Source: an uncultured Aquimarina sp. (GTDB lineage Bacteria > Bacteroidota > Bacteroidia > Flavobacteriales > Flavobacteriaceae). Taken from it: a stretch of DNA of 64,000 nt. The stretch lies in NCBI GenBank assembly GCA_947495425.1, contig CANLYR010000008.1, forward strand, positions 85,778 through 149,777, written 5' to 3'. Positions 27,840-38,089 of this stretch are shown here, piece after piece (within the stretch, counting starts at the first letter, position 1; each line of letters starts with the position of its first letter). The position numbers and the translations under genes are program-made. A model generated the notes under the pieces. The model had not been told where the DNA came from and did no database searches. It saw only the letters and a program-made list of their open reading frames with translations.

Positions 27840-28634
27840 ATGCAATATCAGGGGGTGCTTACAAAAATGAAAACTGAAATAGGTGATCCTATTCAATATT
27901 ACTTGGTTTTTGAAACTGACTTTATCCATATCAATCAGCTGTTGGATAAAAAAATAACGGTAGCATTTGTGGGATATCAGTGTTTGGCCTGTGGTAAGAA
28001 CAAAAAGATATTCAGGCAAGGGTATTGTTATGATGATTTTTATAATCAACCACAAGTAGGAGACTGGATTATGCGCCCAGAATTGAGTACGGCACATTTG
28101 GACATCGAAGACAGAGATTTAGAGTACGAAAAGAAAGTACAGCTTCAGCCACATATCGTGTATTTGGCAAATTCTAGTAATGTGAAGGTTGGAGTGACCA
28201 GAAAATCACAAGTGCCTACGCGATGGATAGATCAAGGGGCACACGAAGCGATAGAAATCGTTGAGGTTCCTAATCGTTATTTGGCAGGTATTACTGAAGT
28301 TGCACTCAAAGATCATGTGGCAGATAAAACAAATTGGCGTACGATGCTTAAAAATGAAATCGTTGATGAAAATTTAACTGATTTCAAAAATAAACTCAAA
28401 GACTTTATACCAGATGAAGTACAAGCGTATTTTATTGATAATGTAAAGGAGACAAATCTCAAATTTCCAGTATTACAATATCCGGATAAGCTAAAAAGCC
28501 TAAATCTAGAAAAAACCCCAGAGTTTTCTGGAATTTTAAAAGGGATAAAGGGGCAGTATCTCATTTTTGAAGATAATACCGTTTTTAATGTTCGTAATAA
28601 TGAAGGATACGTAGTCAACTTGTCTGTACATTAA
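27840..28634 (+). CDS. DUF2797 family protein
   Basis: A 264-residue protein of the DUF2797 family. It has a CxxC zinc-like pair (CLACGKNKKIFRQGYC), ARPEL-type wording in WIMRPELSTAH, and VGVTRKSQVPTRWIDQGA, similar to GIY-YIG-like folds. The function is unknown. It ends four bases from the convergent decarboxylase gene, leaving no room for a separate terminator between them. Confidence 0.85.
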   Translation: MQYQGVLTKMKTEIGDPIQYYLVFETDFIHINQLLDKKITVAFVGYQCLACGKNKKIFRQGYCYDDFYNQPQVGDWIMRPELSTAHLDIEDRDLEYEKKVQLQPHIVYLANSSNVKVGVTRKSQVPTRWIDQGAHEAIEIVEVPNRYLAGITEVALKDHVADKTNWRTMLKNEIVDENLTDFKNKLKDFIPDEVQAYFIDNVKETNLKFPVLQYPDKLKSLNLEKTPEFSGILKGIKGQYLIFEDNTVFNVRNNEGYVVNLSVH

Positions 28635-28638
28635 TGTA

Positions 28639-30087
28639 TCAGTTGTTTTTTGCTAAAAGCTGTGCTTCTCCATACATTTCACATTGCTCAAGAGTACTTT
28701 TGATATCCTCGATAGTAGTTCTAGGATTTATCAAGCACATTCTAAGTACAATTTGACCTTGTAATACTGTAGTCGCCAAAAGCGCTTCTTTTGAAGCAAT
28801 GATTTCTTTTGAAATATTTTGATTAATGCGGTCTAAGATTTCTTCTGGCAGGTTTTGACTTATTGGGTTGTATCTAAAATTGATGATAGCTAATGTTGCC
28901 GGAGAAGTGATCTCCCACAGCGCACTTTTTCGCAATAACGTTTCTGTTTGCTCTGCCAAATCAATGTTATAGGTGATTGCTTTTCTAAAAGATTCTAATC
29001 CAAAAGTTTTTAATGACATATAAAACTTTAGCGCTCTAAAACGACGCGTTAATTGAATGCCATGATCGTAAAAATTGATCTCAGATTCATTACCTTCGAT
29101 ATCTCGCAAATATTCTGGTTTTTCACTAAACGTGCTACTCAGCCAATTATGATCTTTTACTAATAAACATCCTATTTCGTAGGGTTGGAAAAACCATTTA
29201 TGAGGATCAACAGTTAATGAGTCTGCTCTTTCAATTCCTTTTAGGAGATGTTGCCCATCTTTTGCCAAAATTGCCGCACCACCATAAGCGCCATCTATGT
29301 GAAACCACAAATTTTCATGTGCACATATATCTGCAATTTCATCAAGTGGATCTACGGTTCCTGTGTTGGTAGTTCCTGCAGAAGCTATAATACAAAAAGG
29401 CTGTAACCCTTCTAATCGATCTCTGGCGATAATATTTTTTAATTTATTCAGTGATATTTTAAATTCCATATCCGTAGGAATAATACGAATCTGCTCTTTT
29501 TTGAAGCCAACTACTTTAATAGCTTTAATATTTGATGAGTGAGCCTGATCAGAAAGATAAATTGTAGCTTTAGAAAAATCACTTCCACATTTTATCCTTC
29601 GTGCGGTCACAAGTGCAGTTAAGTTGGCCATCGAACCACCACTTGTGAAAATTCCACCCCCTTTTTTTGTTGGAAATCCAAAAATCTCGAGCAACCAGTT
29701 CATTGTTACTATTTCTAGCTCGGCTGCAGCGGGTGATGCTGCCCAACCCCCAGAAAATATATTAAAACCAGTAGCTATAGTGTCTGCCATTGCACTTATA
29801 TAGTTACTCGGTCCGGGAACAAAGGAATATGATTTTGGATGCGATACGATATTACTGTTTGGAATAACCTGATTCATTACAAAATCTAAAACCTCGTTTG
29901 CAGGTGTAGATTGTTCAGGAATTCTTTCGGTCAATAAAGAATCCATCTCTTCTCTAGAAGCCAAAGCAACAGGGTTCTTATGTTTTTGAGTTTCAAAATG
30001 ATCGACAATGTGATCTATGATTTTATAGCCATAGTCCTGCATTTCTTCTTTTGATAAGGCTAATTTATAATTAGGGGTATCTTTCAT
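28639..30087 (-). CDS. PLP-dependent group II decarboxylase (aromatic amino acid type)
   Basis: A 482-residue protein with the PLP lysine in TVDPHKWFFQPYEIGCLLV and the cofactor aspartate in WFHIDGAYGGAAIL. GGIFTSGGSMANLTAL completes the group II decarboxylase pattern. It resembles aromatic-L-amino-acid decarboxylases more than glutamate decarboxylases. It may produce amines such as tryptamine or tyramine, but substrate cannot be fixed by eye. A TATTTTTG element on the minus strand upstream of the start may be the -7 box. Confidence 0.9.
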   Translation of the reverse strand: MKDTPNYKLALSKEEMQDYGYKIIDHIVDHFETQKHKNPVALASREEMDSLLTERIPEQSTPANEVLDFVMNQVIPNSNIVSHPKSYSFVPGPSNYISAMADTIATGFNIFSGGWAASPAAAELEIVTMNWLLEIFGFPTKKGGGIFTSGGSMANLTALVTARRIKCGSDFSKATIYLSDQAHSSNIKAIKVVGFKKEQIRIIPTDMEFKISLNKLKNIIARDRLEGLQPFCIIASAGTTNTGTVDPLDEIADICAHENLWFHIDGAYGGAAILAKDGQHLLKGIERADSLTVDPHKWFFQPYEIGCLLVKDHNWLSSTFSEKPEYLRDIEGNESEINFYDHGIQLTRRFRALKFYMSLKTFGLESFRKAITYNIDLAEQTETLLRKSALWEITSPATLAIINFRYNPISQNLPEEILDRINQNISKEIIASKEALLATTVLQGQIVLRMCLINPRTTIEDIKSTLEQCEMYGEAQLLAKNN

Positions 30088-30191
30088 TACTATTCATACT
30101 TATTTGCGTTTACAAAAATAGCAGTAAGCATATTAATTTACTTGTAAAAACCTTTAAAAAAGCGGTATTCTAAATAAGTGGATAAATAATG

Positions 30192-30824
30192 TTATACTAC
30201 GATAACCTTAATACTCTGAAAAACAGAAATTACAACTAAAACTATTCCTACCACTTTCCATAGTTTGGTTGTAGCATCCTCTTTTTTATTTGCTATTTTA
30301 CTTCCTAATCGACTATAAAAATAGAGTGTAGTGATCTTACCTAGATAGATGCCTAAAAAGAAAAGTAAAAGCTTTGCAATAGAACTTTGTGCAGTTAGTT
30401 CAAAAATATATTTGTTTGTAAGGGAGATGACAATAATCCAGTAAAGAATTACAGGAGGATTTAGTATAGCCAGAGAAAATCCGGTAAGAAATTTAGAGTT
30501 GAGTAGTTTTTTCTTTTTTGAAGTACTCCTATTGTTTGTTGTACTTTTAAAGGAAATAAAATAAATACCTGCTACAAAAAAAATAAATATAGAGATGATC
30601 TGTATCCACTGATTTTCTTGAAAAAAAGCGGAGAGCTCTAAACTACAATGTAATGCAAAAAATGCAAGCAAGACCTCTCCAATTCCTGCAGCTAATACGA
30701 TATAAGTAGCTTTTTTTATATTTTCTTTTATAGACGTGTTAATTACTGCTAGGTTAACAGCGCCAAGAGGGATAGCGCCTAGTGTAGCAATGAACGTTCC
30801 TAATAAGAGATATAATAGTATCAT
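30192..30824 (-). CDS. LysE family transporter
   Basis: A 210-residue integral membrane protein with about six segments. The N-terminus GTFIATLGAIPLGAVNLAVIN is the LysE/RhtB signature, and GFSLAILNPPVILYWIIVI contains the conserved NP motif. These proteins export amino acids or small amphipathic solutes. It lies downstream of the small secreted protein gene on the same strand, with a hairpin in between, and before the decarboxylase gene; a functional link to amine or amino acid export is only a guess. Confidence 0.88.
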   Translation of the reverse strand: MILLYLLLGTFIATLGAIPLGAVNLAVINTSIKENIKKATYIVLAAGIGEVLLAFFALHCSLELSAFFQENQWIQIISIFIFFVAGIYFISFKSTTNNRSTSKKKKLLNSKFLTGFSLAILNPPVILYWIIVISLTNKYIFELTAQSSIAKLLLFFLGIYLGKITTLYFYSRLGSKIANKKEDATTKLWKVVGIVLVVISVFQSIKVIVV

Positions 30825-30882
30825 TCTTGTTTAGTTGCAGCTAATGAAACATTCTTACAATAACACCTATATAAATAACAAA

Positions 30883-30902
30883 GAAGCAGCAATTGCTGCT
30901 TC
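30883..30902 (-). terminator. Terminator after the 146-residue secreted protein gene
   Basis: GAAGCAGCAA (30883-30892) and TTGCTGCTTC (30893-30902) form a perfect palindrome. Read on the minus strand it is followed by TTTGTTATTT, and it precedes the lysE-type gene start. Confidence 0.7.
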
Positions 30903-30948
30903 TAACCTTAATTAGATATATAATCTAAACAGACTTCTAAATTTGTGT

Positions 30949-31389
30949 TCAGAAACCACCATTAGCGCCAATTCTCATTTTCTTAATCGTATCCTCAAAA
31001 TAGAGTATAGCCCATATAATTTTTTCGGTATCTGCATATGCTACTAGCTCCTGTATGGCGTCTTTGGTAGTTTCGAGACTCTTATCTATAGCATCTTTAT
31101 TGTTTTTTAGAATCTTGAGATGACGCGAATCTTCTTTAATACCTATATCCTTAAGTCTGACATTAGGTTCATTGGTTAGTGATAAAAAAGGTAATATGGT
31201 TACGATTTCTTCTACGCGCTCTTGATATAGGATAATAAGATCACCTTTTTTTAGCGCTTCGAGATCACTAATGGTATGAAATCGGTTAATTTGTTTCTTT
31301 TGTGAGAAAAATACAGCTTCGTTGATGTTTTGTGCAAAAATAGCGTTAACGGATAAAAAGAAAACGAAGCTTGATAATAATTTAAACAT
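30949..31389 (-). CDS. Secreted protein of unknown function
   Basis: A 146-residue protein with a signal peptide (about 1-19, cleavage after IFAQ). The mature part is mixed helix and strand, with LEALKKGDLIILYQERVEEIVTIL and KDAIQELVAYADTEKIIWAILYF. No family is recognised. It lies 67 bases downstream of the beta-helix protein gene on the same strand and may share its transcript. Confidence 0.65.
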   Translation of the reverse strand: MFKLLSSFVFFLSVNAIFAQNINEAVFFSQKKQINRFHTISDLEALKKGDLIILYQERVEEIVTILPFLSLTNEPNVRLKDIGIKEDSRHLKILKNNKDAIDKSLETTKDAIQELVAYADTEKIIWAILYFEDTIKKMRIGANGGF

Positions 31390-31456
31390 AGTATGGTATA
31401 CTTATTTTTGTGTGGACTAATTCTATTTTTTAAAAGAAGTTAATATACATTTCTAA

Positions 31457-32731
31457 TTACTGCATAACGGTATAATTGTTCAATGCCTGTTTTAGTTTAA
31501 ACTTTGGGAAAACACTACTTAGAGGATCGCTAAATAAGTCATTTACCGCTGTAAAACCTTCTGTAAATCGATTATATTTCAAAACGTTTAATGCACCTTT
31601 AGAGATAGCTTCATTGTCAACATCAACACCTTCTCCATGTATGTTAAAGAAACTATTATCCATCATAAAAGCTTTTTGTATTTTGAGTAAAGACGTGTAT
31701 GATTCATCAAACTTTACAACATCAGAAAACCCTGATATTTTTGAATTATGGATATAGGTCATTGCTAAATTTGAGGCTGATACTGCTGAAGTAGTATGTT
31801 GATAATTAGATTTATCAGATAGATTTACAAGCGTCGCATTAGATATGGTAATATCTGTTGCATCGCTTGGTTTCATGGCACCTAAGTCCTTATTATAACC
31901 ATCAATTGCTATAGCGTATGAAGCCTGAGAACTTGTAATGTAAGGATGACGTATGGCTATAATATTGTTTAAATCTCCTTTAAAACCCTGAGAAATATGA
32001 TAATCATTACCGTGTGACTTGAGAGAAACTAAATTTTGAAAATCATTTTTTCCTCCATGAATGTTAAAAGAATCTTGACCCGCATGACTGATCATTATAT
32101 TTTCTAAGGTAGAGGATGTACCTAAACCATATAACGACAATCCACTAGAACCTGTTTTTCTTTTGATGGTATTTCCGGAGAATTCTATTCGTACATATTT
32201 TAGAACAGTAGTCTCTTCAAAATCCTGATTACCTCCGTAAACAGAAAATTCAGGTTTAAAATCTCCTTCTATAATACCATTACCGGTTGCTGTATTCACT
32301 TTTCCAGATCCTGCAATAATAATTCCTCCCCAATCTCCACTTTTTCTAGATTTTGCATCTTTATTAGATGTAAATACGATAGGGTAGGCCATAGATCCTG
32401 TTGCGACTAATTTAGAACCTTTGGTAACAATAAGGTTCGCAGGATTCACATGATCACATCTAATGATAGTTCCTTCTTCTATAATTAAAGATGCACCATT
32501 GGTCACATACACATCACCAGACATTAGATAAACGACATCATTTTTTAAATACATAGTATTGACAATAATATTTGGTAAGTTCTCTTCGGCTTTTGGGTAC
32601 TCTGTTTTGTTAGGCGAAAAATTTGTCCAGCCTTTGGTCCATTTGTTCGTTTCACTAAAATCTTGAGCGATACTTAAAACTGAAGAAAATAATACTATAA
32701 AAGTTGTAAGTAAAAAACATCTTTTTTTCAT
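31457..32731 (-). CDS. Secreted right-handed beta-helix (pectate-lyase-like fold) protein
   Basis: A 424-residue protein with a signal peptide (about 1-22). It has repeated parallel beta-helix turns: VYVTNGASLIIEEGTIIRCD, NLIVTKGSKLVATGSMAYPIVFTSNKDA, and SGDWGGIIIAGSGKVNTA. The pattern matches secreted Bacteroidota proteins often annotated as hypothetical or multidrug-like. There is no obvious catalytic site and no C-terminal T9SS signal, so outer-surface display is not indicated. It may bind polysaccharide. Confidence 0.75.
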   Translation of the reverse strand: MKKRCFLLTTFIVLFSSVLSIAQDFSETNKWTKGWTNFSPNKTEYPKAEENLPNIIVNTMYLKNDVVYLMSGDVYVTNGASLIIEEGTIIRCDHVNPANLIVTKGSKLVATGSMAYPIVFTSNKDAKSRKSGDWGGIIIAGSGKVNTATGNGIIEGDFKPEFSVYGGNQDFEETTVLKYVRIEFSGNTIKRKTGSSGLSLYGLGTSSTLENIMISHAGQDSFNIHGGKNDFQNLVSLKSHGNDYHISQGFKGDLNNIIAIRHPYITSSQASYAIAIDGYNKDLGAMKPSDATDITISNATLVNLSDKSNYQHTTSAVSASNLAMTYIHNSKISGFSDVVKFDESYTSLLKIQKAFMMDNSFFNIHGEGVDVDNEAISKGALNVLKYNRFTEGFTAVNDLFSDPLSSVFPKFKLKQALNNYTVMQ

Positions 32732-33303
32732 GATAAGTTTATTTGGGGTTAAAATTTTGGAAGAAATTTCTTTCTTCTGATTTAGGACTACTAAGATATG
32801 TTAGATTTGTTAAAATCAATTACGTGTTTACCGCAAAATTTGTACGTTTAGCGTTGTTTTAGTATTAATTAACAAACAATTATTAGTATAAATCTTACAA
32901 TCATCAATATATGTCACTGAGGATCATAAAATTAACTACTGTTTATAGTTTAAGGGCTAGAGTTAAACAAAACATGATTTTTCTTATAAATTTTTACAGA
33001 AAAGCGTAAAAAGTGAAAAATTTTAATGTTTTATTATACGTTTTAGTGTTCGTTTTTATCGCTTAAATGCATAAAAGTGTAAAATAGAAGACTGGTTTTA
33101 TACAATTGTGACCAAGATAATACCACAAAATATTCGAGTATTACCAGTTATATATTTCGGATGTATACATTGAAAAATCCAAAATATATACGAGCTAAGT
33201 TCGTGTAAAAGTATACATTGGTTTGTACTCTATGTGGTTTAATTTTTTAATATGCAGTGCTACGTGGCTGCTCCATAATACGATGCATAGTGTTAAAATG
33301 GTA
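32732..33303. other. Intergenic region without recognisable gene
   Basis: This 572-base AT-rich stretch lies upstream of the minus-strand beta-helix gene and beyond the end of the AsmA gene. I see no protein-coding frame with family features or tRNA-like structure. A 10-base direct repeat GTATACATTG occurs at 33163-33172 and 33211-33220, 48 bases apart; its meaning is unknown. Confidence 0.5.
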
Positions 33304-35949
33304 TCAATTTCCTGCTTTTGTAGAATCTTTTTTCTTTTTCCTGCCAAGAAAACCACCTAGAATGTCTTTTGCTGTATTTTTTATGGTTTCTTCTGTGTTT
33401 TTAGAATTTTCTGATTGCGTAGCTGTAGTATCTTTTGATTTCCCCGACCCTAATAGGTCTGAAAGTACATCTTTCCCCTTTTCTTTAATCTTGTCTTTGG
33501 CTTTATTCTTTTGTTTGTCGACAATTTGTTGTGAGATTTGCTTTACCGCTTGCCCAACACTCAAATCAATTTTAGGATTCGTAAAATTACCTGTAATTCC
33601 GATTGGTAAGGCCACTGTCATCTGCTCAGCTTCTTCTGCACTCAACTTTGAAAGTAATCCTCCGGCTTGACTACCCAAATATTTTGCCGGCACATCCAAA
33701 GTTACCTTGTAATTCATACTGCGATCAAAGCTATGACTTCCGCCTGCGTTTACTTTAATTCCTTTGACATCAAACTGAAATGGTTTTACATTAATGTTCC
33801 CGTCGTCAAAAGTAAGATTGGTGGTAATATCACTCAGATTTAATTTATCCAATTCGACAAAATTAAGCTGATTGTTTAATTTGGATAACAACGGTGTTTT
33901 AGTTGTTGATACCTGAGCGTTTAGAATTTGTGCAAGCGCATTTCCTTTTAGTGAGGTAAGTACGGGCGTAAGATTATCATTTAGGCTACCATTCAATTTT
34001 AATTGGGTAGTAAGATTACCTGTTAATGCCTTGGCAATAGGCGCAAGACCTTTTAACAACTCTAGGTTGTTAAAAGATTTTACGATATTGATTTGGCTCA
34101 AATCCAAGGCCATTTCAAACGTGGGTACTTTGGATTTGGTCGACACACTGCCATCAAAAGCGAGCCCTCCATCAAAAATATTGGACGTGATGTTTTGCAA
34201 ATATGCTGTTTCGTCCTTTATTCGTACGGTTCCTTTTGTGTTCTGCATTTCTATATTATCATACAGAACTTTCTTCGTATTAAAATTAAGTGTAGCATCC
34301 AGAAAAGAAGGAATCCTCATGGTTTCATCTTCTGTTGAAGTAGCTGCACTTTTATTTTGTTGGGCTTCTTCCTGGTTTTCATTCACCATAAAATCACTTA
34401 CTGCAAACACCGTAGAGTTTACATCAAAATTACCTTTCAGGTCTTGCTTAGCAAATAAGAACCCCATAAGATTGTCGATAGTACCTGTAGCATTCAGATC
34501 TGACTTGCCAGTCGAGGCTTGCATTTGATCGAGTGTAATGGTTTGGGTATTAAAACTTACATTTGCCTTTTCAATACTAATCTCATTTGGTAATTCTGGT
34601 GAAGCGTAGGTGAATTCAGAAATACTTGCTGCCCCCGAACTTTTTACGTTTTGATATTGTTCTTTTTCCAAGGATAACATATCAAAATGAGTCTTGATAT
34701 CAGCAGTCACAATACCATTTAATTCTTGTTCGAGTTCTAAGGGATAGGCCTGATCAAGATTGGCAAGGTTTAGCGTTCCTTTTAATACCATATCTACAAT
34801 CATATTTTTAGTTAGATTTCTCAAACTTCCTTGTGCAGCAAATGCATCCTCATCTATTTTAAAAGTAAGTTTATCAATGTTGATATAAGTATCATCGACC
34901 AAGCCGGTTTCATTCTTAATTTGGGTATCGATATTTATTTGCCTAATTCCTTTTGGTAAATCAGGATATTTAAAAGCGGCATTATGAGACATAATACTAA
35001 TATCCATTTTAGGAATATAGGTGTCATCAGATTTACCTTTAATTGTACCATCAATAGTAAAGTCTCCGCTGGTTTGTACACCATCTAGATTTTTTGCATA
35101 GGTTTCAGGAATTACCGCAAGAAAATTCTTAAAGTCTGATGATGGAGTCTTAAAACTAAGGTCTACATCGGTATAGGCGTCTTGTAATTGAACAAATCCT
35201 GCAAATTCTAGTGGTAATCTGTTGATTAAGGCTTTATTCTCTTTAAAGGTATACTTTTGATTTTTGAGATCTAACTCAAAAATAGCATCGAGATCAATAG
35301 TGTTTTTATCTAAATAATTAATATCCTCTAATGATAAAGAAGCTTTAGAAGAGGTCTTGGTAGTAAGCATCATAGTATCACCAGATAACGTTCCATCTCC
35401 ACTATGGTTTATGTCGCTTAATTGAAGTGTTGTTTTGGTAATATCATCCCTAAAAAAAAACTTACTATCATTGATCTCGTAATGTTCTAAGTCAAAAGTG
35501 AAGCCACTGTTTTGATTTTCAGGAGTTTTATTATCCACATTGTCTGTTTTTTTAGCAATATCGAAATTTGAATTGCCTAGGGAATCTGTTTTGATAGCAA
35601 TATTAGCCTGGTCGATTGTTATCTTTTGAACACGTATAGCTTCTGTTGCATCTTTAAATAATTCATTCACAGACATATCAAGTGCGATTCTATTAGAATA
35701 GGCTAATGTGTCTCCTTCAAATGGTGCATAAGTAAGAATGGAAAGCTCATCAATTACAACTGACGCATTGGGGAAACTACGTATCAAGCTAATGTCGATA
35801 TTTGCGAAATCTACTTTTGCATTTAAATGTTCATTCACCAAATAACGAACTTTATCTTGTATTGTTCCTTTAAAAAGAAAAGGAATAGAAACTATTCCTA
35901 TAATAAATAGGAGTAAAACGATACCTATAATTTTAAGGGCTTTTTTCAT
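33304..35949 (-). CDS. AsmA-family inner-membrane-anchored protein
   Basis: An 881-residue protein with an N-terminal membrane anchor (about 5-28) and an AsmA-type repeat region: DKVRYLVNEHLNAKVDFANIDISLIRSFPNASV at the start, and a C-terminal AsmA_2-like segment (IDLSVGQAVKQISQQIVDKQ). Family members have a long beta-groove and are thought to move phospholipids between membranes. The last 60 residues are a Lys-rich charged tail ending in a basic KKKK stretch. Confidence 0.88.
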   Translation of the reverse strand: MKKALKIIGIVLLLFIIGIVSIPFLFKGTIQDKVRYLVNEHLNAKVDFANIDISLIRSFPNASVVIDELSILTYAPFEGDTLAYSNRIALDMSVNELFKDATEAIRVQKITIDQANIAIKTDSLGNSNFDIAKKTDNVDNKTPENQNSGFTFDLEHYEINDSKFFFRDDITKTTLQLSDINHSGDGTLSGDTMMLTTKTSSKASLSLEDINYLDKNTIDLDAIFELDLKNQKYTFKENKALINRLPLEFAGFVQLQDAYTDVDLSFKTPSSDFKNFLAVIPETYAKNLDGVQTSGDFTIDGTIKGKSDDTYIPKMDISIMSHNAAFKYPDLPKGIRQINIDTQIKNETGLVDDTYINIDKLTFKIDEDAFAAQGSLRNLTKNMIVDMVLKGTLNLANLDQAYPLELEQELNGIVTADIKTHFDMLSLEKEQYQNVKSSGAASISEFTYASPELPNEISIEKANVSFNTQTITLDQMQASTGKSDLNATGTIDNLMGFLFAKQDLKGNFDVNSTVFAVSDFMVNENQEEAQQNKSAATSTEDETMRIPSFLDATLNFNTKKVLYDNIEMQNTKGTVRIKDETAYLQNITSNIFDGGLAFDGSVSTKSKVPTFEMALDLSQINIVKSFNNLELLKGLAPIAKALTGNLTTQLKLNGSLNDNLTPVLTSLKGNALAQILNAQVSTTKTPLLSKLNNQLNFVELDKLNLSDITTNLTFDDGNINVKPFQFDVKGIKVNAGGSHSFDRSMNYKVTLDVPAKYLGSQAGGLLSKLSAEEAEQMTVALPIGITGNFTNPKIDLSVGQAVKQISQQIVDKQKNKAKDKIKEKGKDVLSDLLGSGKSKDTTATQSENSKNTEETIKNTAKDILGGFLGRKKKKDSTKAGN

Positions 35950-36023
35950 TGTTAAGGCTTTTTTGTAAAATAAAGGAATATAAAGAGATATGTTATTTTT
36001 TTAAGTTAACTATTTGTTAGATT

Positions 36024-36731
36024 TTAAATTTCGAGTGCCAATTCATCACCTTGTTTTAAACGAAACCTCTTTCTTACAATATAAACACCCAAATATAATA
36101 ATGGGGTATCCAATGCAGCTATAAGTACTTTAAATAAAAATCCATTTAGTAATAGTACTCCAAAACGATCCCAATTAATTATTCCTGTAGAGCAAAGCAG
36201 TAAAAGCACAGTTAGCGTATCTAAAAATTGAGAAGAAAATGTCGAAAAATTATTTCTAAGCCATAAATGCTTGCCTTTGGTAACACGTTTCCAGAAATGG
36301 AAAATCTGTATATCGATATATTGTGCAAAAAGATAGGCGATCATTGATGCAAAAACTGCGACGGCTGTGGCTCCAAAAACTTGATTAAATAGTTCGTCGT
36401 TTACAGGGGACCACGAAGTAGCAGGAACCGCAGCAGATGCAGATACTATGATCAACGAAAAAAATGACGCAAAAATACCGGCTGTAACAATCTGGTTTGC
36501 TTTTCTTTTTCCAAACACTTCACTAATAATATCTGTAATCAAAAAGGTAATAGGATACGGTAGGATACCCACCGAAATTTCAAATGTATAGACTCCAAAA
36601 AAATCCCAATAAAAGAATTTTTGAAAAATTAAATTTGATGCAACTAAGGATGAAATAAATAATGCCCCCAGAATGAGATAAATTCTATATGCAGATTTTT
36701 TATCCTTTAGGGTAAGAGTAGATTCGCTCAA
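36024..36731 (-). CDS. Queuosine-precursor transporter (YhhQ family)
   Basis: A 235-residue protein with six predicted membrane segments. It shows the YhhQ/DUF165 pattern: YPITFLITDIISEVFGKRKANQIV near residues 60-85, FAQYIDIQIFHFWK near residue 135 and LRNNFSTFSSQFLDTLTVLLL near residue 155. It imports deazapurine precursors of queuosine. No preQ1 riboswitch is recognisable upstream. It is divergent from folK-dNK. Confidence 0.9.
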   Translation of the reverse strand: MSESTLTLKDKKSAYRIYLILGALFISSLVASNLIFQKFFYWDFFGVYTFEISVGILPYPITFLITDIISEVFGKRKANQIVTAGIFASFFSLIIVSASAAVPATSWSPVNDELFNQVFGATAVAVFASMIAYLFAQYIDIQIFHFWKRVTKGKHLWLRNNFSTFSSQFLDTLTVLLLLCSTGIINWDRFGVLLLNGFLFKVLIAALDTPLLYLGVYIVRKRFRLKQGDELALEI

Positions 36732-36841
36732 AATAAATGTTAATTAATAATAGTTCACGCAAAAATAAGGTGAAGTGGTTTTGTTTTATTTAATTTGCTG
36801 CTAAAAATAAGGACTTCTGATCAGAATATAATTAAGCAAGC

Positions 36842-37975
36842 TTGAAAACATTACATCACATACATATTTCACTGGGAAGCAATATGGGAGATCGCTTAGG
36901 TTTTCTTCAAAAGGCAGTTGATGCGTTATATCAAACGATAGGTGATGTGGTTCTAATTTCTAAAGTCTATCAAACTCCTGCCTGGGGTTTTGATAGTAAT
37001 GATTTTTATAATGCCTGTGTTGCGATTCGTACATTTTATACTACAGAACAGGTTTTGGATATGCTTTTGCAAATCGAAAATGTACTTGGTAGAAATCGAA
37101 GTGATGCAACAGGATATCAAGCAAGAACAATCGATTTGGATATTATTTTTTCTTCGGAAGGGTGTATTGGAACAACAAAACTTATCGTGCCACATCCGGC
37201 TATGCAAGATCGAAAATTTGTGCTAAAACCACTAGTCGACATTGCTTCAGATCTAGAACACCCAAAGCTTAAGCAAACTGTTGCAGAATTATTAGAAGAG
37301 ACTTCAGATGTGTCTGAAATACATCAATTAGATAAAAGACTTACGAATCCAAAAAAAAAGTATAATGTATCAAGGATTCAGTATCTTACTATTGAGGGTA
37401 ATATTGGTGCAGGTAAAACAAGCTTAGCAACATTAATTTCAAAAGAGTTTAATGCCAAGCTAATTTTGGAACGCTTTGCCGATAACCCATTTTTACCAAA
37501 ATTTTATGAAGATATGGAGCGATATGCATTTCCTTTAGAAATGTCATTTCTTGCAGATCGTTATCAACGTTTGCAGGATGATATCGCACAGTTTGATTTG
37601 TTTAAAGAATTTGTGGTGAGTGATTACGATGTATTTAAATCTCTGATTTTTGCAAAGGTCACATTGCAAGAAGAAGAGTACAGGTTGTATAAAAAAGTAT
37701 TTGATCTAATGTATATCAACTTGCCCAAGCCTGATTTATATATTTATCTATATCAAAATACAGAGCGCCTTTTAGAAAACATCAAAGAGAGAGGACGGGA
37801 GTACGAACAGAAAATACCAGCCGACTATCTCGATAAAATTAATAAAGGGTATCTACATTTTATTAAATCTCAATCCGAACTTAATGTAAAGGTTATTGAT
37901 GTGTCTAATCATGATTTTATCGCTAACCGCGAGGATTATATTTTAGTTTTGGAAGCGATTAATAAAAAAATCTAA
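36842..37975 (+). CDS. HPPK (FolK) fused to deoxynucleoside kinase
   Basis: A 377-residue fusion starting at TTG; the next ATG falls inside the conserved SLGSNMGDR motif, so TTG is required. Residues 1-160 are 6-hydroxymethyl-7,8-dihydropterin pyrophosphokinase, with NVLGRNRSDATGYQARTIDLDII carrying catalytic aspartates. Residues about 175-377 are a deoxynucleoside kinase, with P-loop IEGNIGAGKTSL, ERFADNPFLPKFYED, and an R-x-x-x-R-x-x-E/Y lid ERGREYEQK. The fusion joins folate synthesis and deoxynucleoside salvage. It is known in other flavobacteria. Confidence 0.93.
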   Translation: MKTLHHIHISLGSNMGDRLGFLQKAVDALYQTIGDVVLISKVYQTPAWGFDSNDFYNACVAIRTFYTTEQVLDMLLQIENVLGRNRSDATGYQARTIDLDIIFSSEGCIGTTKLIVPHPAMQDRKFVLKPLVDIASDLEHPKLKQTVAELLEETSDVSEIHQLDKRLTNPKKKYNVSRIQYLTIEGNIGAGKTSLATLISKEFNAKLILERFADNPFLPKFYEDMERYAFPLEMSFLADRYQRLQDDIAQFDLFKEFVVSDYDVFKSLIFAKVTLQEEEYRLYKKVFDLMYINLPKPDLYIYLYQNTERLLENIKERGREYEQKIPADYLDKINKGYLHFIKSQSELNVKVIDVSNHDFIANREDYILVLEAINKKI

Positions 37976-38089
37976 GTACCTACTTATAAGCGTTTTTTAA
38001 ATTACAAAATATCTAAATGCTAATCTAAAGGAGTGTGTTGTATATAATATTTAACTTATAAAACAACTATAATTGATGAGCCATGAAAT

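Noticed and set aside
36732..36841. preQ1 riboswitch ahead of the YhhQ-type gene
   Set aside because: The 110-base gap has no recognisable pseudoknot or C-rich loop, and is too A/T-rich to support one by eye.
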